Below the pieces are notes generated by a model. It worked only from the letters and a program-made list of their open reading frames with translations. It was not told the origin of the DNA and ran no database searches. Source: Nocardia elegans NBRC 108235 (GTDB taxonomy: Bacteria > Actinomycetota > Actinomycetes > Mycobacteriales > Mycobacteriaceae). From it: a stretch of DNA of 64,000 nt. Shown here piece by piece: positions 25,104-33,698 of this stretch. The stretch's first letter is position 1, and each line of letters begins with the position of its first letter. The position numbers and the translations under genes were made by a program. The stretch is taken from positions 1-64,000 of the forward strand of contig NZ_BDBF01000025.1 of the NCBI RefSeq assembly GCF_001612845.1, given 5' to 3'.

Positions 25104-25415
25104 ATGTCGGTAACCGTGTCCATCCCGACCATCATGCGCACCCTCACCGGAGGTGAGAAGCGGGTCCAGGCGACCGGTTCCACCCTCGCCGAGGTGATCG
25201 GTAACCTCGAGACCAACTACCCCGGACTCGAACAGCGCCTGCTGTCCGACGGCAAGCTCAACCGCTACGTCAACATCTACGTCGACGACGAGGACGTGCG
25301 CTTCGCCGGTGGGCTGGAGGCCGAGGTTCCGGCCAACGGATCGGTGACCATTCTTCCTGCCGTCGCCGGAGGCGGCCTGGACAGCACCGTCGCCGGCGGC
25401 GCGCTCGGCCGCTGA
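25104..25415 (+). CDS. cysO: CysO sulfur-carrier protein with C-terminal extension
   Basis: CysO is a ubiquitin-fold sulfur carrier. Its C-terminal Gly-Gly is thiocarboxylated and CysM joins it to O-phosphoserine. The N-terminal 90 residues follow Rv1335 closely (VTVSIPTIM start, NIYVDDEDVRFAGG, VTILPAVAGG). The M. tuberculosis protein stops at that diglycine. Here 13 more residues (GLDSTVAGGALGR) follow, including a second VAGG. The reading frame is uninterrupted and the stop lies 5 nt before cysM, so the tail looks real. It must be removed before activation. Confidence 0.92.
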   Translation: MSVTVSIPTIMRTLTGGEKRVQATGSTLAEVIGNLETNYPGLEQRLLSDGKLNRYVNIYVDDEDVRFAGGLEAEVPANGSVTILPAVAGGGLDSTVAGGALGR

Positions 25416-25420
25416 TTTCC

Positions 25421-26383
25421 GTGGCACGCTACGAATCGCTGATCGAGACCCTCGGCAACACCCCGCTGGTGGGTCTACGGACGCTGTCGCCCAAATGGGA
25501 CGGTGACGACCACGTCCGGCTGTGGGCCAAACTCGAAGACCGCAACCCGACCGGGTCGATCAAGGACCGACCTGCCCTGCGCATGATCGAACAGGCCGAG
25601 GCCGACGGCACGCTGCGGCCCGGCTGCACGATCCTGGAGCCGACCAGTGGCAATACCGGCATCTCGCTGGCCATGGCCGCCAAGCTCAAGGGCTATCGCC
25701 TGGTCTGTGTGATGCCGGAGAACACCTCGGTCGAGCGGCGGCAGCTGCTGACCATGTTCGGTGCCGAAATCATCGACTCGCCGGCGGCCGGTGGTTCCAA
25801 CCAGGCCGTCGCGAAGGCCAAGCGGATCGCCGCCGAACATCCCGACTGGGTGATGCTGTACCAGTACGGCAATCCCGCCAATGCCGACGCGCACTATCAG
25901 GGCACCGGCCCGGAGATCCTGGCGGACCTTCCGGAGATCACCCACTTCGTCGCCGGTCTGGGCACCACCGGGACTCTGATGGGAACCGGTCGTTACCTGC
26001 GCGAGAAGGTCGCGGAGATCGATATCGTGGCCGCCGAGCCGCGATACGGCGAACTGGTCTACGGCTTGCGCAACATCGACGAGGGCTTCATTCCGGAGCT
26101 CTACGACGAATCGGTGCTGACCTCGCGGTTCTCCGTCGGGCCCTACGACGCGGTGCGGCGCACTCGGGAGCTGGTACTGGAGGAGGGCATCTTCGCCGGC
26201 ATCTCCACCGGTGCGATCCTGCACGCCGCCCTCGGTGTGGGCAACAAGGCGTTGCGCGCGGGCAAGCGGGCCGATATTGCGTTCGTGGTGGCCGACGGTG
26301 GCTGGAAATATCTGTCGACCGGCGCCTACGACGGCACGCTCGAGGATGCCGAGGAACGGCTCGAAGGCCAGCTCTGGGCGTAA
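25421..26383 (+). CDS. cysM: O-phosphoserine sulfhydrylase
   Basis: CysM uses O-phospho-L-serine and thiocarboxylated CysO to make cysteine on the carrier. The 320-residue PLP enzyme has K48 in NPTGSIKDRP, the SGNTGISLAMAA phosphate loop and the C-terminal end GQLWA, nearly identical in pattern to Rv1336. It starts at a GTG 6 nt after the cysO stop. The pathway is favoured under oxidative stress because the protein-bound thiocarboxylate is resistant to oxidation. Confidence 0.95.
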   Translation: MARYESLIETLGNTPLVGLRTLSPKWDGDDHVRLWAKLEDRNPTGSIKDRPALRMIEQAEADGTLRPGCTILEPTSGNTGISLAMAAKLKGYRLVCVMPENTSVERRQLLTMFGAEIIDSPAAGGSNQAVAKAKRIAAEHPDWVMLYQYGNPANADAHYQGTGPEILADLPEITHFVAGLGTTGTLMGTGRYLREKVAEIDIVAAEPRYGELVYGLRNIDEGFIPELYDESVLTSRFSVGPYDAVRRTRELVLEEGIFAGISTGAILHAALGVGNKALRAGKRADIAFVVADGGWKYLSTGAYDGTLEDAEERLEGQLWA

Positions 26384-26488
26384 TCCCGGTGGACCGGCCG
26401 CAGCGCCGGTCCGAGTCCGGTTCCTCGCCGCAGCGGTACCGTTGAGGGCGAGCGACCGGACGGCCGGTCTCGCGAGGAGGTGATGGCG

Positions 26489-27259
26489 GTGGCCGAGCAG
26501 ATGGGTCCGTCCTTCGACCCGGATCGGATTGCCGCGCTGCGGGCCGAACTGCAGAGGTCCGCGGGAACACCCGCCGGTTCCGTACCGCCCGGTCCGCAAT
26601 CTCCGTCGCCGCGGCCCGTTCCCGCCACGCCGGCATCCGAGTCCGGACGCACCGCCGCGCTGAAGTTGTTGTGGCAGCGGGCGATTGCGATGACCCTCAG
26701 CTTCGTGGCGCTGCTGTACGCGGTCGAGGGGGTCGACACCGTCTCGAACCACGACCTCGACGGCGCGGGGGTGCGGCCCCGGACGGCCGCGGGTCTGGAG
26801 GGAATCGTGTTCGCCCCCGTCCTGCACGCGAACTGGGCGCATCTGATCGGCAACACCCTGCCGGTGATCGTGCTCGGACTGCTGACGTTGCTCACCGGGA
26901 TCGGTCGCGGTCTGGCCGCCACCGCCATCGTCTGGGTCGTGGCCGGGATCGGCACCTGGCTCACCGGGGCGAGCGGTTCGGTGCACATCGGCGCCTCGGT
27001 CCTGGTGTTCGGCTGGCTCACCTATCTGATCTCGCGCGGCCTGTTCACCCGCAACCTGTGGCAGATCCTCGTGGGCGTCGTCGTGGGTCTGCTCTACGGC
27101 TCGATTCTGTGGGGTGTGCTGCCCGGACAATCCGGAATCTCTTGGCAAGGGCATCTTTTCGGTGCGTTGGGTGGACTGCTGGCCGGCTGGGTACTCTCAT
27201 CGAATGAACGTCGTCATCGTCGCGGGGAGAGTGCCGGCCGCCTCGCATCGTCGGGGTGA
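26489..27259 (+). CDS. rhomboid-family intramembrane protease
   Basis: A Pro/Ser-rich cytosolic N terminus (about 55 residues) precedes six membrane segments with HANWAHLIGNTLP, SVHIGASVLVFG (catalytic Ser) and ISWQGHLFGALGG (catalytic His). The usual GxSG motif reads GASV. It matches Rv1337. The GTG at 26489 is chosen because AGGAGG (26475-26480) is 8 nt before it; the ATG at 26483 would have only a 2-nt spacer. In M. tuberculosis murI follows; here the next gene is the Rv1339-like phosphodiesterase after 69 nt. Confidence 0.88.
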   Translation: MAEQMGPSFDPDRIAALRAELQRSAGTPAGSVPPGPQSPSPRPVPATPASESGRTAALKLLWQRAIAMTLSFVALLYAVEGVDTVSNHDLDGAGVRPRTAAGLEGIVFAPVLHANWAHLIGNTLPVIVLGLLTLLTGIGRGLAATAIVWVVAGIGTWLTGASGSVHIGASVLVFGWLTYLISRGLFTRNLWQILVGVVVGLLYGSILWGVLPGQSGISWQGHLFGALGGLLAGWVLSSNERRHRRGESAGRLASSG

Positions 27260-27328
27260 CTGCGGAACCCGGCCGGCGATTTGGGGGATCCCCAGTTGAG
27301 TGAGAATGCAGCGTGGCAGCATGGGGGA

Positions 27329-28093
27329 ATGCGCCTCACCGTCCTCGGGTGTTCGGGCAGTGTGTCCGGCCCGGATTCCCCTGCGTCGGGCTATTTGCTG
27401 ACCGGTCCGGATATGACCCCCACCGTGATCGATTTCGGTCCCGGCGTGCTGGGTGCGTTGCAGCGCCACCTGGATCCCGGCGAGGTCGACATCTTCCTCA
27501 CTCACCTGCACGCCGATCACTGCCTGGACTTGCCCGGATTGCTGGTGTGGCGGCGGTATCACCCGAACCCGCCGACCGGGAAGGCCATCGTGCAGGGCCC
27601 CTCGGATTCGGCGCTGCGGATCGGCAACGCCTCGGCCGAGATCGGCGGCGAATGCGACGACTGGTCCGACGTGATCGATATGCGCCCCTGGGAGGAGGGC
27701 GCCGAGGTGCGCTTCGGTCCCGGCCACACGGTGGTCGCCCGCCGGATGTACCACCCGCCGGAGTCCTACGGCCTGCGCATCACCACCGCCACCGGCCGCA
27801 CCCTGGTCTACACGGGTGACACCGCATTGTGCCCCGCCGTTTTCGAACTCGCGGAGGGTGCCGACATCCTGCTGTCGGAAGCCTCGTGGACGCACGATCC
27901 GGCCAATCGCCCACCGGGGATTCACCTTTCGGGTACCGAGGCCGGAATGATCGCCGCCCGTGCGGGTGTCGGCGAACTGCTGCTCACCCACATTCCGCCG
28001 TGGACCTCGCGCGAGGACGTCATCGCCGAGGCCAAGGAGCAGTTCAGCGGGCCCGTGCACGCGGTCTCGCCGGGCGAGGTCATCGACATCTGA
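27329..28093 (+). CDS. MBL-fold phosphodiesterase, Rv1339/CpdA-like
   Basis: The 254-residue metallo-beta-lactamase-fold protein has RLTVLGCSGSVSGPDSPASGYL, the metal motif THLHADHCLDL, TGDTALC and the ending LLTHIPPWTSREDVIAEAK. Rv1339 has been described as an atypical class II cAMP phosphodiesterase, so this protein may lower cAMP; RNase-Z-like activity is the alternative. Starts at TTG 27281 or 27296 would add a short leader; the ATG at 27329 is the simplest choice. rph follows after 76 nt. Confidence 0.88.
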   Translation: MRLTVLGCSGSVSGPDSPASGYLLTGPDMTPTVIDFGPGVLGALQRHLDPGEVDIFLTHLHADHCLDLPGLLVWRRYHPNPPTGKAIVQGPSDSALRIGNASAEIGGECDDWSDVIDMRPWEEGAEVRFGPGHTVVARRMYHPPESYGLRITTATGRTLVYTGDTALCPAVFELAEGADILLSEASWTHDPANRPPGIHLSGTEAGMIAARAGVGELLLTHIPPWTSREDVIAEAKEQFSGPVHAVSPGEVIDI

Positions 28094-28169
28094 GCGTCGA
28101 CCCCGCCGGGTGGAGATGTTGATGCCCCGCCGGGGGAGGGGCGTCGTACCCATCCCTTAGGCTGGCGTG

Positions 28170-28937
28170 GTGTCTAGACGAGCCGATGGCAGAGCGGACG
28201 ACGAACTCCGCGAGGTAAGGATCACCCGGGGATTCACCACGCATCCGGCGGGTTCGGTACTGGTCGAATTCGGTCAGACGCGGGTGATGTGCACCGCGAG
28301 CGTCACCGAGGGCGTGCCCCCGTGGCGGCGCGACTCCGGATTGGGCTGGCTCACAGCCGAATACGCGATGTTGCCGGCCGCCACTCACACCCGCAGCGGG
28401 CGCGAATCGGTGAAGGGCAAGGTCGGCGGGCGCACCCAGGAGATCAGCCGTCTGGTCGGCCGGTCGCTGCGGGCGTGTATCGACCTGGCCGCGATCGGCG
28501 AGAACACCATCGCCCTCGACTGCGATGTCCTGCAGGCCGACGGCGGCACCCGCACCGCGGCGATCACCGGCGCCTACGTGGCGCTGGCGGATGCGATCAC
28601 CTACCTCGGAGCCGCCGGCCGCCTGGCCGATCCGCAGCCGATCTCGTGCATGATCGCCGCGGTCAGCGTCGGTGTGGTGGACGGGCGGGTGCGCCTGGAC
28701 CTGCCGTACGAGGAGGATTCGCGCGCCGAGGTCGATATGAACGTGGTCGCGACCGACACCGGCACCCTGGTCGAGATCCAGGGCACCGGCGAGGGCGCCA
28801 CCTTCCCTCGCTCGACCCTGGACAAGCTGCTGGATTCCGCGCTGGCCGGTTGCGAGCAGCTGTTCGAGGTCCAGAAGCAGGCGCTCGCACTGCCGTATCC
28901 GGGGCATCTGCCCGAGCCGGGCGAGAAGAGGAAGTAA
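28170..28937 (+). CDS. rph: ribonuclease PH
   Basis: RNase PH trims tRNA 3' ends phosphorolytically. The 255-residue protein has the family sequence throughout: SRRADGRADDELR start, GWLTAEYAMLPAATHTRS, GRTQEISRLVGRSLRACID, DCDVLQADGGTRTAAITGA and EIQGTGEGATFPRSTLD. A GTG at 28170 is chosen over the adjacent GTG at 28167 to match the mycobacterial N terminus. Its TAA overlaps the rdgB ATG by one base (TAATG), so the two are translationally coupled. Confidence 0.95.
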   Translation: MSRRADGRADDELREVRITRGFTTHPAGSVLVEFGQTRVMCTASVTEGVPPWRRDSGLGWLTAEYAMLPAATHTRSGRESVKGKVGGRTQEISRLVGRSLRACIDLAAIGENTIALDCDVLQADGGTRTAAITGAYVALADAITYLGAAGRLADPQPISCMIAAVSVGVVDGRVRLDLPYEEDSRAEVDMNVVATDTGTLVEIQGTGEGATFPRSTLDKLLDSALAGCEQLFEVQKQALALPYPGHLPEPGEKRK

Positions 28938-29545
28938 TGGCGCGCCGGGTACTGGTGGCCAGTCGCAACGCGAAGAAGCTCGGCGAATTGCGCCGCATCC
29001 TCGCCGAGGCGGGCGTCGCGGGTCTGGAGATCATCGGCCTGGACGAGGTGCCGCCGTTCCCGGAGGCCCCCGAAACGGGTGCGACCTTCGAGGAGAATGC
29101 TCTCGCCAAGGCGCGCGACGGCGCGGCGGCCACCGGATTGCCTTGTGTGGCAGACGATTCCGGCCTCGCGGTCGACGCTCTCAACGGTATGCCGGGCGTG
29201 CTGTCCGCGCGCTGGGCGGGCCGCCACGGCGACGACGCGGCCAACAACGAACTGCTGCTCGCCCAGCTGGGAGACGTCCCCGACGAACGCCGCGGCGCCC
29301 GCTTCGTCTCGGCCTGCGCCCTGGTCGCCGACGGCCGTGAGGTCGTCACCCTCGGCCAATGGCCGGGCAGGATCGCACGAAAGCCGGTCGGCGACGGCGG
29401 TTTCGGCTACGACCCCTTGTTCGTCCCGGCCGGCGGATCGGTCTCGGCGGCCCAGCTCACTCCGGCGGACAAGGACGCCGCCTCCCACCGCGGCCGAGCC
29501 CTGCGCGCCCTGCTCCCGGCACTGGCCGAACTCGCCGAGTCCTGA
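28937..29545 (+). CDS. rdgB: RdgB/HAM1 dITP/XTP pyrophosphatase
   Basis: This 202-residue house-cleaning enzyme hydrolyses dITP, ITP and XTP so that deaminated purines do not enter nucleic acid. Visible motifs are VLVASRNAKKLGEL, ETGATFEENALAKA, CVADDSGLAVDALNGMPGVLSARW and GGFGYDPLFVP. Its start overlaps the rph stop. It corresponds to Rv1341. It is convergent with the DUF3817 gene, 15 nt away. Confidence 0.95.
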   Translation: MARRVLVASRNAKKLGELRRILAEAGVAGLEIIGLDEVPPFPEAPETGATFEENALAKARDGAAATGLPCVADDSGLAVDALNGMPGVLSARWAGRHGDDAANNELLLAQLGDVPDERRGARFVSACALVADGREVVTLGQWPGRIARKPVGDGGFGYDPLFVPAGGSVSAAQLTPADKDAASHRGRALRALLPALAELAES

Positions 29546-29560
29546 GCGCGACCGGGCGGC

Positions 29561-29968
29561 TCAGCTCGAGAACTCGGCTCGGACCTGGCGGGTGCGGTAG
29601 TGCTCGCAGACGAAGGACAGGAACGGGATGGTTCCGGCGAGCGCCGTGATCACCAGTGTCAGCGGCTTCCAGCGCGTCTTGATGCCCAGGTCGATGGTGA
29701 ACACCAGATACAGCATGTAGAAGATGCCGTGGATCTGGCCGATGTAGAACAGCCAGTGCGGCGCCTTGCTGCTGTCGTCGAGCAGCAGGTACTTGTACAC
29801 CATCTCCGCGCACAACAGCAGCAGCCAGACACCGGTGATATAGGCGAGCACGCGGTAGCGGGTCAGCGCCGACCGGATGCGGCCGGTGTCGCGGGCCGCG
29901 GGGGCGGGCGTGCCGGCCGGTGCCGGTGTGGTGGTGGCGGCCGGGGTGGTGGGGTGGTCGGCGCTCAA
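29561..29968 (-). CDS. DUF3817 membrane protein (Rv1342c-like)
   Basis: The 135-residue protein has an Ala/Thr/Pro-rich N terminus of about 30 residues followed by three membrane helices (RYRVLAYITGVWLLLLCAEM, FYIGQIHGIFYMLYLVFT, VITALAGTIPFLSFVCEHY). It starts at a TTG preceded by GAGGAG, and that codon overlaps the stop of the upstream gene (TTGA), which indicates translational coupling. The pair corresponds to Rv1342c-Rv1343c. Function unknown. Confidence 0.8.
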   Translation of the reverse strand: MSADHPTTPAATTTPAPAGTPAPAARDTGRIRSALTRYRVLAYITGVWLLLLCAEMVYKYLLLDDSSKAPHWLFYIGQIHGIFYMLYLVFTIDLGIKTRWKPLTLVITALAGTIPFLSFVCEHYRTRQVRAEFSS

Positions 29969-30447
29969 CCGGCTCTCCTCTCGGTGTCGGGGCCGTCGAG
30001 CCCCACGGCGTGCATCCGCTCGCGCACATCCTGTGCGTGCAGATCGGCAAGGTATTTGTTGTATTCGGCCAGCACCGGGTCGTCGTCGCGGGCGGCGGTC
30101 GGCCGTTCGGGCAGGATGCCGGCCGGGATCTCGCGCGGAGCAGCCCGTTTGGTCTTCCGCCGAGCCGGGGTCGCGGAGTCGGCCGGGATCGATGCCTCGG
30201 CCGGTTCCGTCGCCTCGGTGTGCTGGGCGGCGGTATCGCGTTCGAGTCGCACGAACCGGAAATAGGCGAAGACCACGAATCCGGCGAACAGCGGCCATTG
30301 CAGCGCGTAACCGAGGTTCTGCGCGGTTCCGGACGAGGATTCGAACCGTCCCCACTGCCACCAGCCCAACCCCAGGCACGCCAGCGCGGCCACGACCACC
30401 AGGATGATCAGGGCCGGGCGACGATGTGGAGCGGACACGCCTACCAC
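29965..30447 (-). CDS. membrane protein, LprD-like (Rv1343c)
   Basis: The 160-residue product has two hydrophobic segments near the N terminus (LIILVVVAALACLGLGWWQW and LQWPLFAGFVVFAYF), then a charged cytosolic or periplasmic region with EIPAGILPERP and a conserved DPVLAEYNKYLADLHAQD motif. The Rv1343c homologue is called lipoprotein LprD, but the cysteine here (AALAC) is not in a good lipobox and is followed by more hydrophobic residues, so lipidation is doubtful. It overlaps the DUF3817 gene by 4 nt. Confidence 0.72.
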   Translation of the reverse strand: MVGVSAPHRRPALIILVVVAALACLGLGWWQWGRFESSSGTAQNLGYALQWPLFAGFVVFAYFRFVRLERDTAAQHTEATEPAEASIPADSATPARRKTKRAAPREIPAGILPERPTAARDDDPVLAEYNKYLADLHAQDVRERMHAVGLDGPDTERRAG

Positions 30448-30502
30448 GGTACCCGGTCTACTACACGGGCCGTAGTGTGAGGTGCCCGGCGATCGGCGCT
30501 GG

Positions 30503-31378
30503 TCAGAATTTGTAGGTCACGCCGGTCAGCCGCTCGGATTCCTCCCACAGCCGCCGCTGCAGATCGGTGTTCTTCGACAGCCCGCTCGACGGTGACGGCC
30601 GCACCGGACCGCGGGAACCGAACAGCAGCGTCGGTCCCCAGTAGGTGTTCGGATCGGCGTCCGGCACGGTGGCCGCGTAGAGGCTCGACTCCGCCGCCTT
30701 GCGCGGGGAGTGCCCGGCCAGTGCGATGAAGGGCTTGGCGACCTTGTCGAGCGGGGTCTCGGTCCGGGTGAACAGATCGGTGGGCGAGACGCCGGGGTGG
30801 ACGGCATAGGACCGCTTGGCGGATCCGGACTCGGCCAGGCGCCGTTGCAGTTCGCGCGCGAACATCAGATTCGACAACTTCGACTGTGCGTAGGCGAGGT
30901 TGCGCTGGTAGCGGCGGTTCTCGTAGTTGAGGTCGTCGATCCACAGCTTCGGCGTCTGCCGATGCGCGATGCTGGCGAGAGTGACCACCCGGTCGCCGAT
31001 ACGGTCCAGCAGCATTCCGGTCAGCGCGAAGTGACCGAGATGGTTGACCCCCCACTGGGTTTCGAAGCCGTCCTTGGTCCGCGAGAAGGGGATGTTCATC
31101 AGTCCCGCGTTGTTGATCAGCACATCGAATTCCCCGGTGCGCTCGGCGAATTCGCGAATCGAGGCGAGATCGGCCAGATCCAGTGCGGACACTCGGACAT
31201 CGCCCTCGATACCGTCGGCGACCTGCTGTGCTGTCGTGGTGTTGCGGCAGGCCATGATCACGGTCGCCCCCTTGGCGGCCAGTGCTCGGGTGGTGTGCTT
31301 GCCGATACCGCCGTTGGCTCCGGTGATCACGAACGTGCGTCCGTGCTGCGCCGGGATCTCGCTGGGATTCCACGCCAT
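30503..31378 (-). CDS. short-chain dehydrogenase, retinol dehydrogenase-like
   Basis: The 291-residue oxidoreductase has the nucleotide motif TGANGGIGK, NNAGLMNIP, the catalytic Ser in LASIAHR and Y-x3-K in YAQSK, followed by a long C-terminal part typical of the RDH11-13/WWOX-like bacterial proteins. Substrate unknown, probably a lipophilic alcohol or ketone. A perfect CTTACTC-CA-GAGTAAG palindrome lies 61 nt upstream of its ATG and probably binds its regulator, which is not adjacent. Confidence 0.85.
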   Translation of the reverse strand: MAWNPSEIPAQHGRTFVITGANGGIGKHTTRALAAKGATVIMACRNTTTAQQVADGIEGDVRVSALDLADLASIREFAERTGEFDVLINNAGLMNIPFSRTKDGFETQWGVNHLGHFALTGMLLDRIGDRVVTLASIAHRQTPKLWIDDLNYENRRYQRNLAYAQSKLSNLMFARELQRRLAESGSAKRSYAVHPGVSPTDLFTRTETPLDKVAKPFIALAGHSPRKAAESSLYAATVPDADPNTYWGPTLLFGSRGPVRPSPSSGLSKNTDLQRRLWEESERLTGVTYKF

Positions 31379-31438
31379 GGTGAGACCTCACTGTTTACGT
31401 TTGGGAGTAGGAGCCTCGTCGCATCCTCACCGCGTGAC

Positions 31439-31454
31439 CTTACTCCAGAGTAAG
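31439..31454. promoter_or_regulatory. 16-bp operator-like palindrome upstream of SDR
   Basis: CTTACTC and GAGTAAG are exact inverted copies separated by CA. The site lies between the SDR start (31378, minus strand) and the efflux pump start (31610, plus strand). Its size and spacing fit a TetR-type homodimer site. Which of the two genes it controls is open. Confidence 0.5.
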
Positions 31455-31609
31455 TTCCGGCGGTAGGGTTCGGTCGCCGTGTCGTCAGGGTATCGACCAT
31501 GGCTCCGGCATGCGCGAAATGAATGCCGAAGATTTGCGGATGAGGGACGCGAGCCGGCGAATTGCCGTGTTACGCCGATCGAATCGGGCCAAGAGCACAT
31601 ACTGAGCTA

Positions 31610-33643
31610 ATGTCCGGTGTCGCCGCAGTCGCCGAATCGCCCGCACCCGTGAGCCATACCCGCGTCAACGTCGTCTTCGCCACCGTCGTGCTGGGAATGT
31701 TGATGGCCGCGCTCGACCAGACCATCGTGTCGACCGCGTTGCCGACCATCGTCGCCGACCTGGGTGGCGCAGGGCATATGGCCTGGGTCGTGACGGCGTA
31801 TCTGCTGGCCGAGGCGGTCGCCACCGCGCTGGCGGGAAAATTCGGCGACCTGTTCGGCCGCAAACTGATCTTCCAGCTCAGCGGCCTGATCTTCATCATC
31901 GGGTCGATGGTGGCGGGGCTCGCCCACGGCATGACGCTGCTGATCGTCGCGCGCGGCATCCAGGGAGTCGGCGCGGGCGGGCTGATGGTGACCTCGATGG
32001 CGCTGATCGCCGATGTGATCCCGCTGCGCGACCGGGGCAAATATCAGGGTGCGCTGGGCGCGGTCTTCGGCATCACCACCGTGGTCGGCCCGACGCTGGG
32101 CGGGCTGTTCACCGACCATGCCAGCTGGCGCTGGTGCTTCTACGTGAACGTGCCGCTGGCGATTTTGATGATCGCCGTTGCGGCACGGGCGATTCCGTCG
32201 ATCCGCGCCGCGGTGCGGCCGGTGGTCGACTACGCCGGCATCGCACTGGTCGCGATCGGCGTCAGCTGTCTGATTCTCGGACTGGAATGGGGCGGCCAGG
32301 AGTATCCGTGGGGTTCGGCGACCATCATCGGGCTGTTCGCGGCCGCGGTGGTCCTGCTGGCAGCGTTCGTCTTCGTCGAGACCCGCGCGGCCGAGCCGAT
32401 GCTGCCGATGCACCTGTTCCGCAGCAATGTCTTCACCGTCTGCTCGATCCTCAGCTTTATCGTCGGCTTCGCGATGCTCGGCGCGATGACCTATCTGCCG
32501 GCCTATCTGCAATACGTCAACGGTGTCTCGGCCACCGCGTCCGGACTGCGCACCCTGCCGTTGGTGGTAGGCCTGTTCACCACCTCGATCATCTCCGGGC
32601 AGGTGGTCGGCCGGACCGGCTACTACAAATACTTCCCGGTCGCGGGCACCGCGGTCATGGCGGTGGGGCTGTATCTGATGTCGACCATGGGCCGGACCAC
32701 CGGCTTCTGGCTGCAATCGCTGTACATGCTGATCCTCGGTCTGGGTATCGGCCTTGCGATGCAGGTGCTGACGATCGTCGTGCAGAACACCGTCCCGTAT
32801 CAGGACCTGGGCACCGCCACCTCGGGTGTCACCTTCTTCCGGACCGTCGGGTCGACCTTCGGCACCGCGATCTTCGGCACGCTCTACAGCAATCAGCTGG
32901 AACCGAATCTGCGCCAGGCACTCACCGAGGTGCCCGGGGTGCCGCCCGCTGTGGCGCAGAGTCCGCAACTGCTGCACCAGCTTCCGTACGCCCAGGCGAT
33001 CCCGATCATCGACGCCTATGCCGACACCATCGACTACGTCTTCCGCTGGGTGGTGCCGGTGGCCGTGGTCGGTTTCGTCGTGGCGTGGTTCCTGAAGCAG
33101 GTGCCGTTGCGCGACAGCGTCCGCGCGGAGGCGGCCGATGTGGGCGGCGGTTTCTCGGTGCCCGATTCTCCGGATCGTGTTGTCCGCCTGGAACATTCGC
33201 TGGCGAACGTGCTGCGCAGACTGCGCGACGACGAGCTGCCCGACCCGCAGATCTTGGCGGCCGCGGACAGTCCGCTCGGCCGGGATCAGGCCTGGGCCAT
33301 CGGGCAGGTGAAGATGTTGCAGCGCGCCCGCGGTTCGGCCGAGCTGGCGGCGGTGGCGCGAGCGCACTGGATGCCGCCGGAAGTGCTGGAACCGGTGTAC
33401 GACAAGGCGGTGCGATCCGGCTACATCGAATTCGACGGCGACCGAATGGATCTGACCGCGAGTGGCCAGGCCGAGTACGACCGCATTCTCGCCGCCTGGC
33501 GCAAGTGGCTGTGCCGCTATCTCGACGATTGGGATTGCGCCGACCCGGACGATCGCGCACTCTTCGACCGCGCGCTGGACAATATCGCGGCGAAACTGCT
33601 GGAGGAAGTGGAACGGCCGGAGGCGCTGCGGCTGACGGTGTGA
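31610..33643 (+). CDS. DHA2-family MFS efflux pump with C-terminal cytosolic domain
   Basis: The 677-residue protein has 14 predicted membrane helices of the EmrB/QacA (DHA2) type: MAALDQTIVSTALPTIVADL (TM1 motif D1), GKFGDLFGRK (motif A) and GIQGVGAGGLM (motif C region), with WRWCFYVNVPLA. From about residue 515 a soluble domain follows with helices and a strand-turn segment (YIEFDGDRMDLTASG) that looks like a winged helix. Drug export is likely but the substrate is unknown. The ATG at 31610 is preferred over one at 31562. Confidence 0.85.
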   Translation: MSGVAAVAESPAPVSHTRVNVVFATVVLGMLMAALDQTIVSTALPTIVADLGGAGHMAWVVTAYLLAEAVATALAGKFGDLFGRKLIFQLSGLIFIIGSMVAGLAHGMTLLIVARGIQGVGAGGLMVTSMALIADVIPLRDRGKYQGALGAVFGITTVVGPTLGGLFTDHASWRWCFYVNVPLAILMIAVAARAIPSIRAAVRPVVDYAGIALVAIGVSCLILGLEWGGQEYPWGSATIIGLFAAAVVLLAAFVFVETRAAEPMLPMHLFRSNVFTVCSILSFIVGFAMLGAMTYLPAYLQYVNGVSATASGLRTLPLVVGLFTTSIISGQVVGRTGYYKYFPVAGTAVMAVGLYLMSTMGRTTGFWLQSLYMLILGLGIGLAMQVLTIVVQNTVPYQDLGTATSGVTFFRTVGSTFGTAIFGTLYSNQLEPNLRQALTEVPGVPPAVAQSPQLLHQLPYAQAIPIIDAYADTIDYVFRWVVPVAVVGFVVAWFLKQVPLRDSVRAEAADVGGGFSVPDSPDRVVRLEHSLANVLRRLRDDELPDPQILAAADSPLGRDQAWAIGQVKMLQRARGSAELAAVARAHWMPPEVLEPVYDKAVRSGYIEFDGDRMDLTASGQAEYDRILAAWRKWLCRYLDDWDCADPDDRALFDRALDNIAAKLLEEVERPEALRLTV

Positions 33644-33698
33644 TCACCGCCGGCCGCAGCGCCCGGGCTCGATTACCTTGCCCTCCAGGTGAATACGC

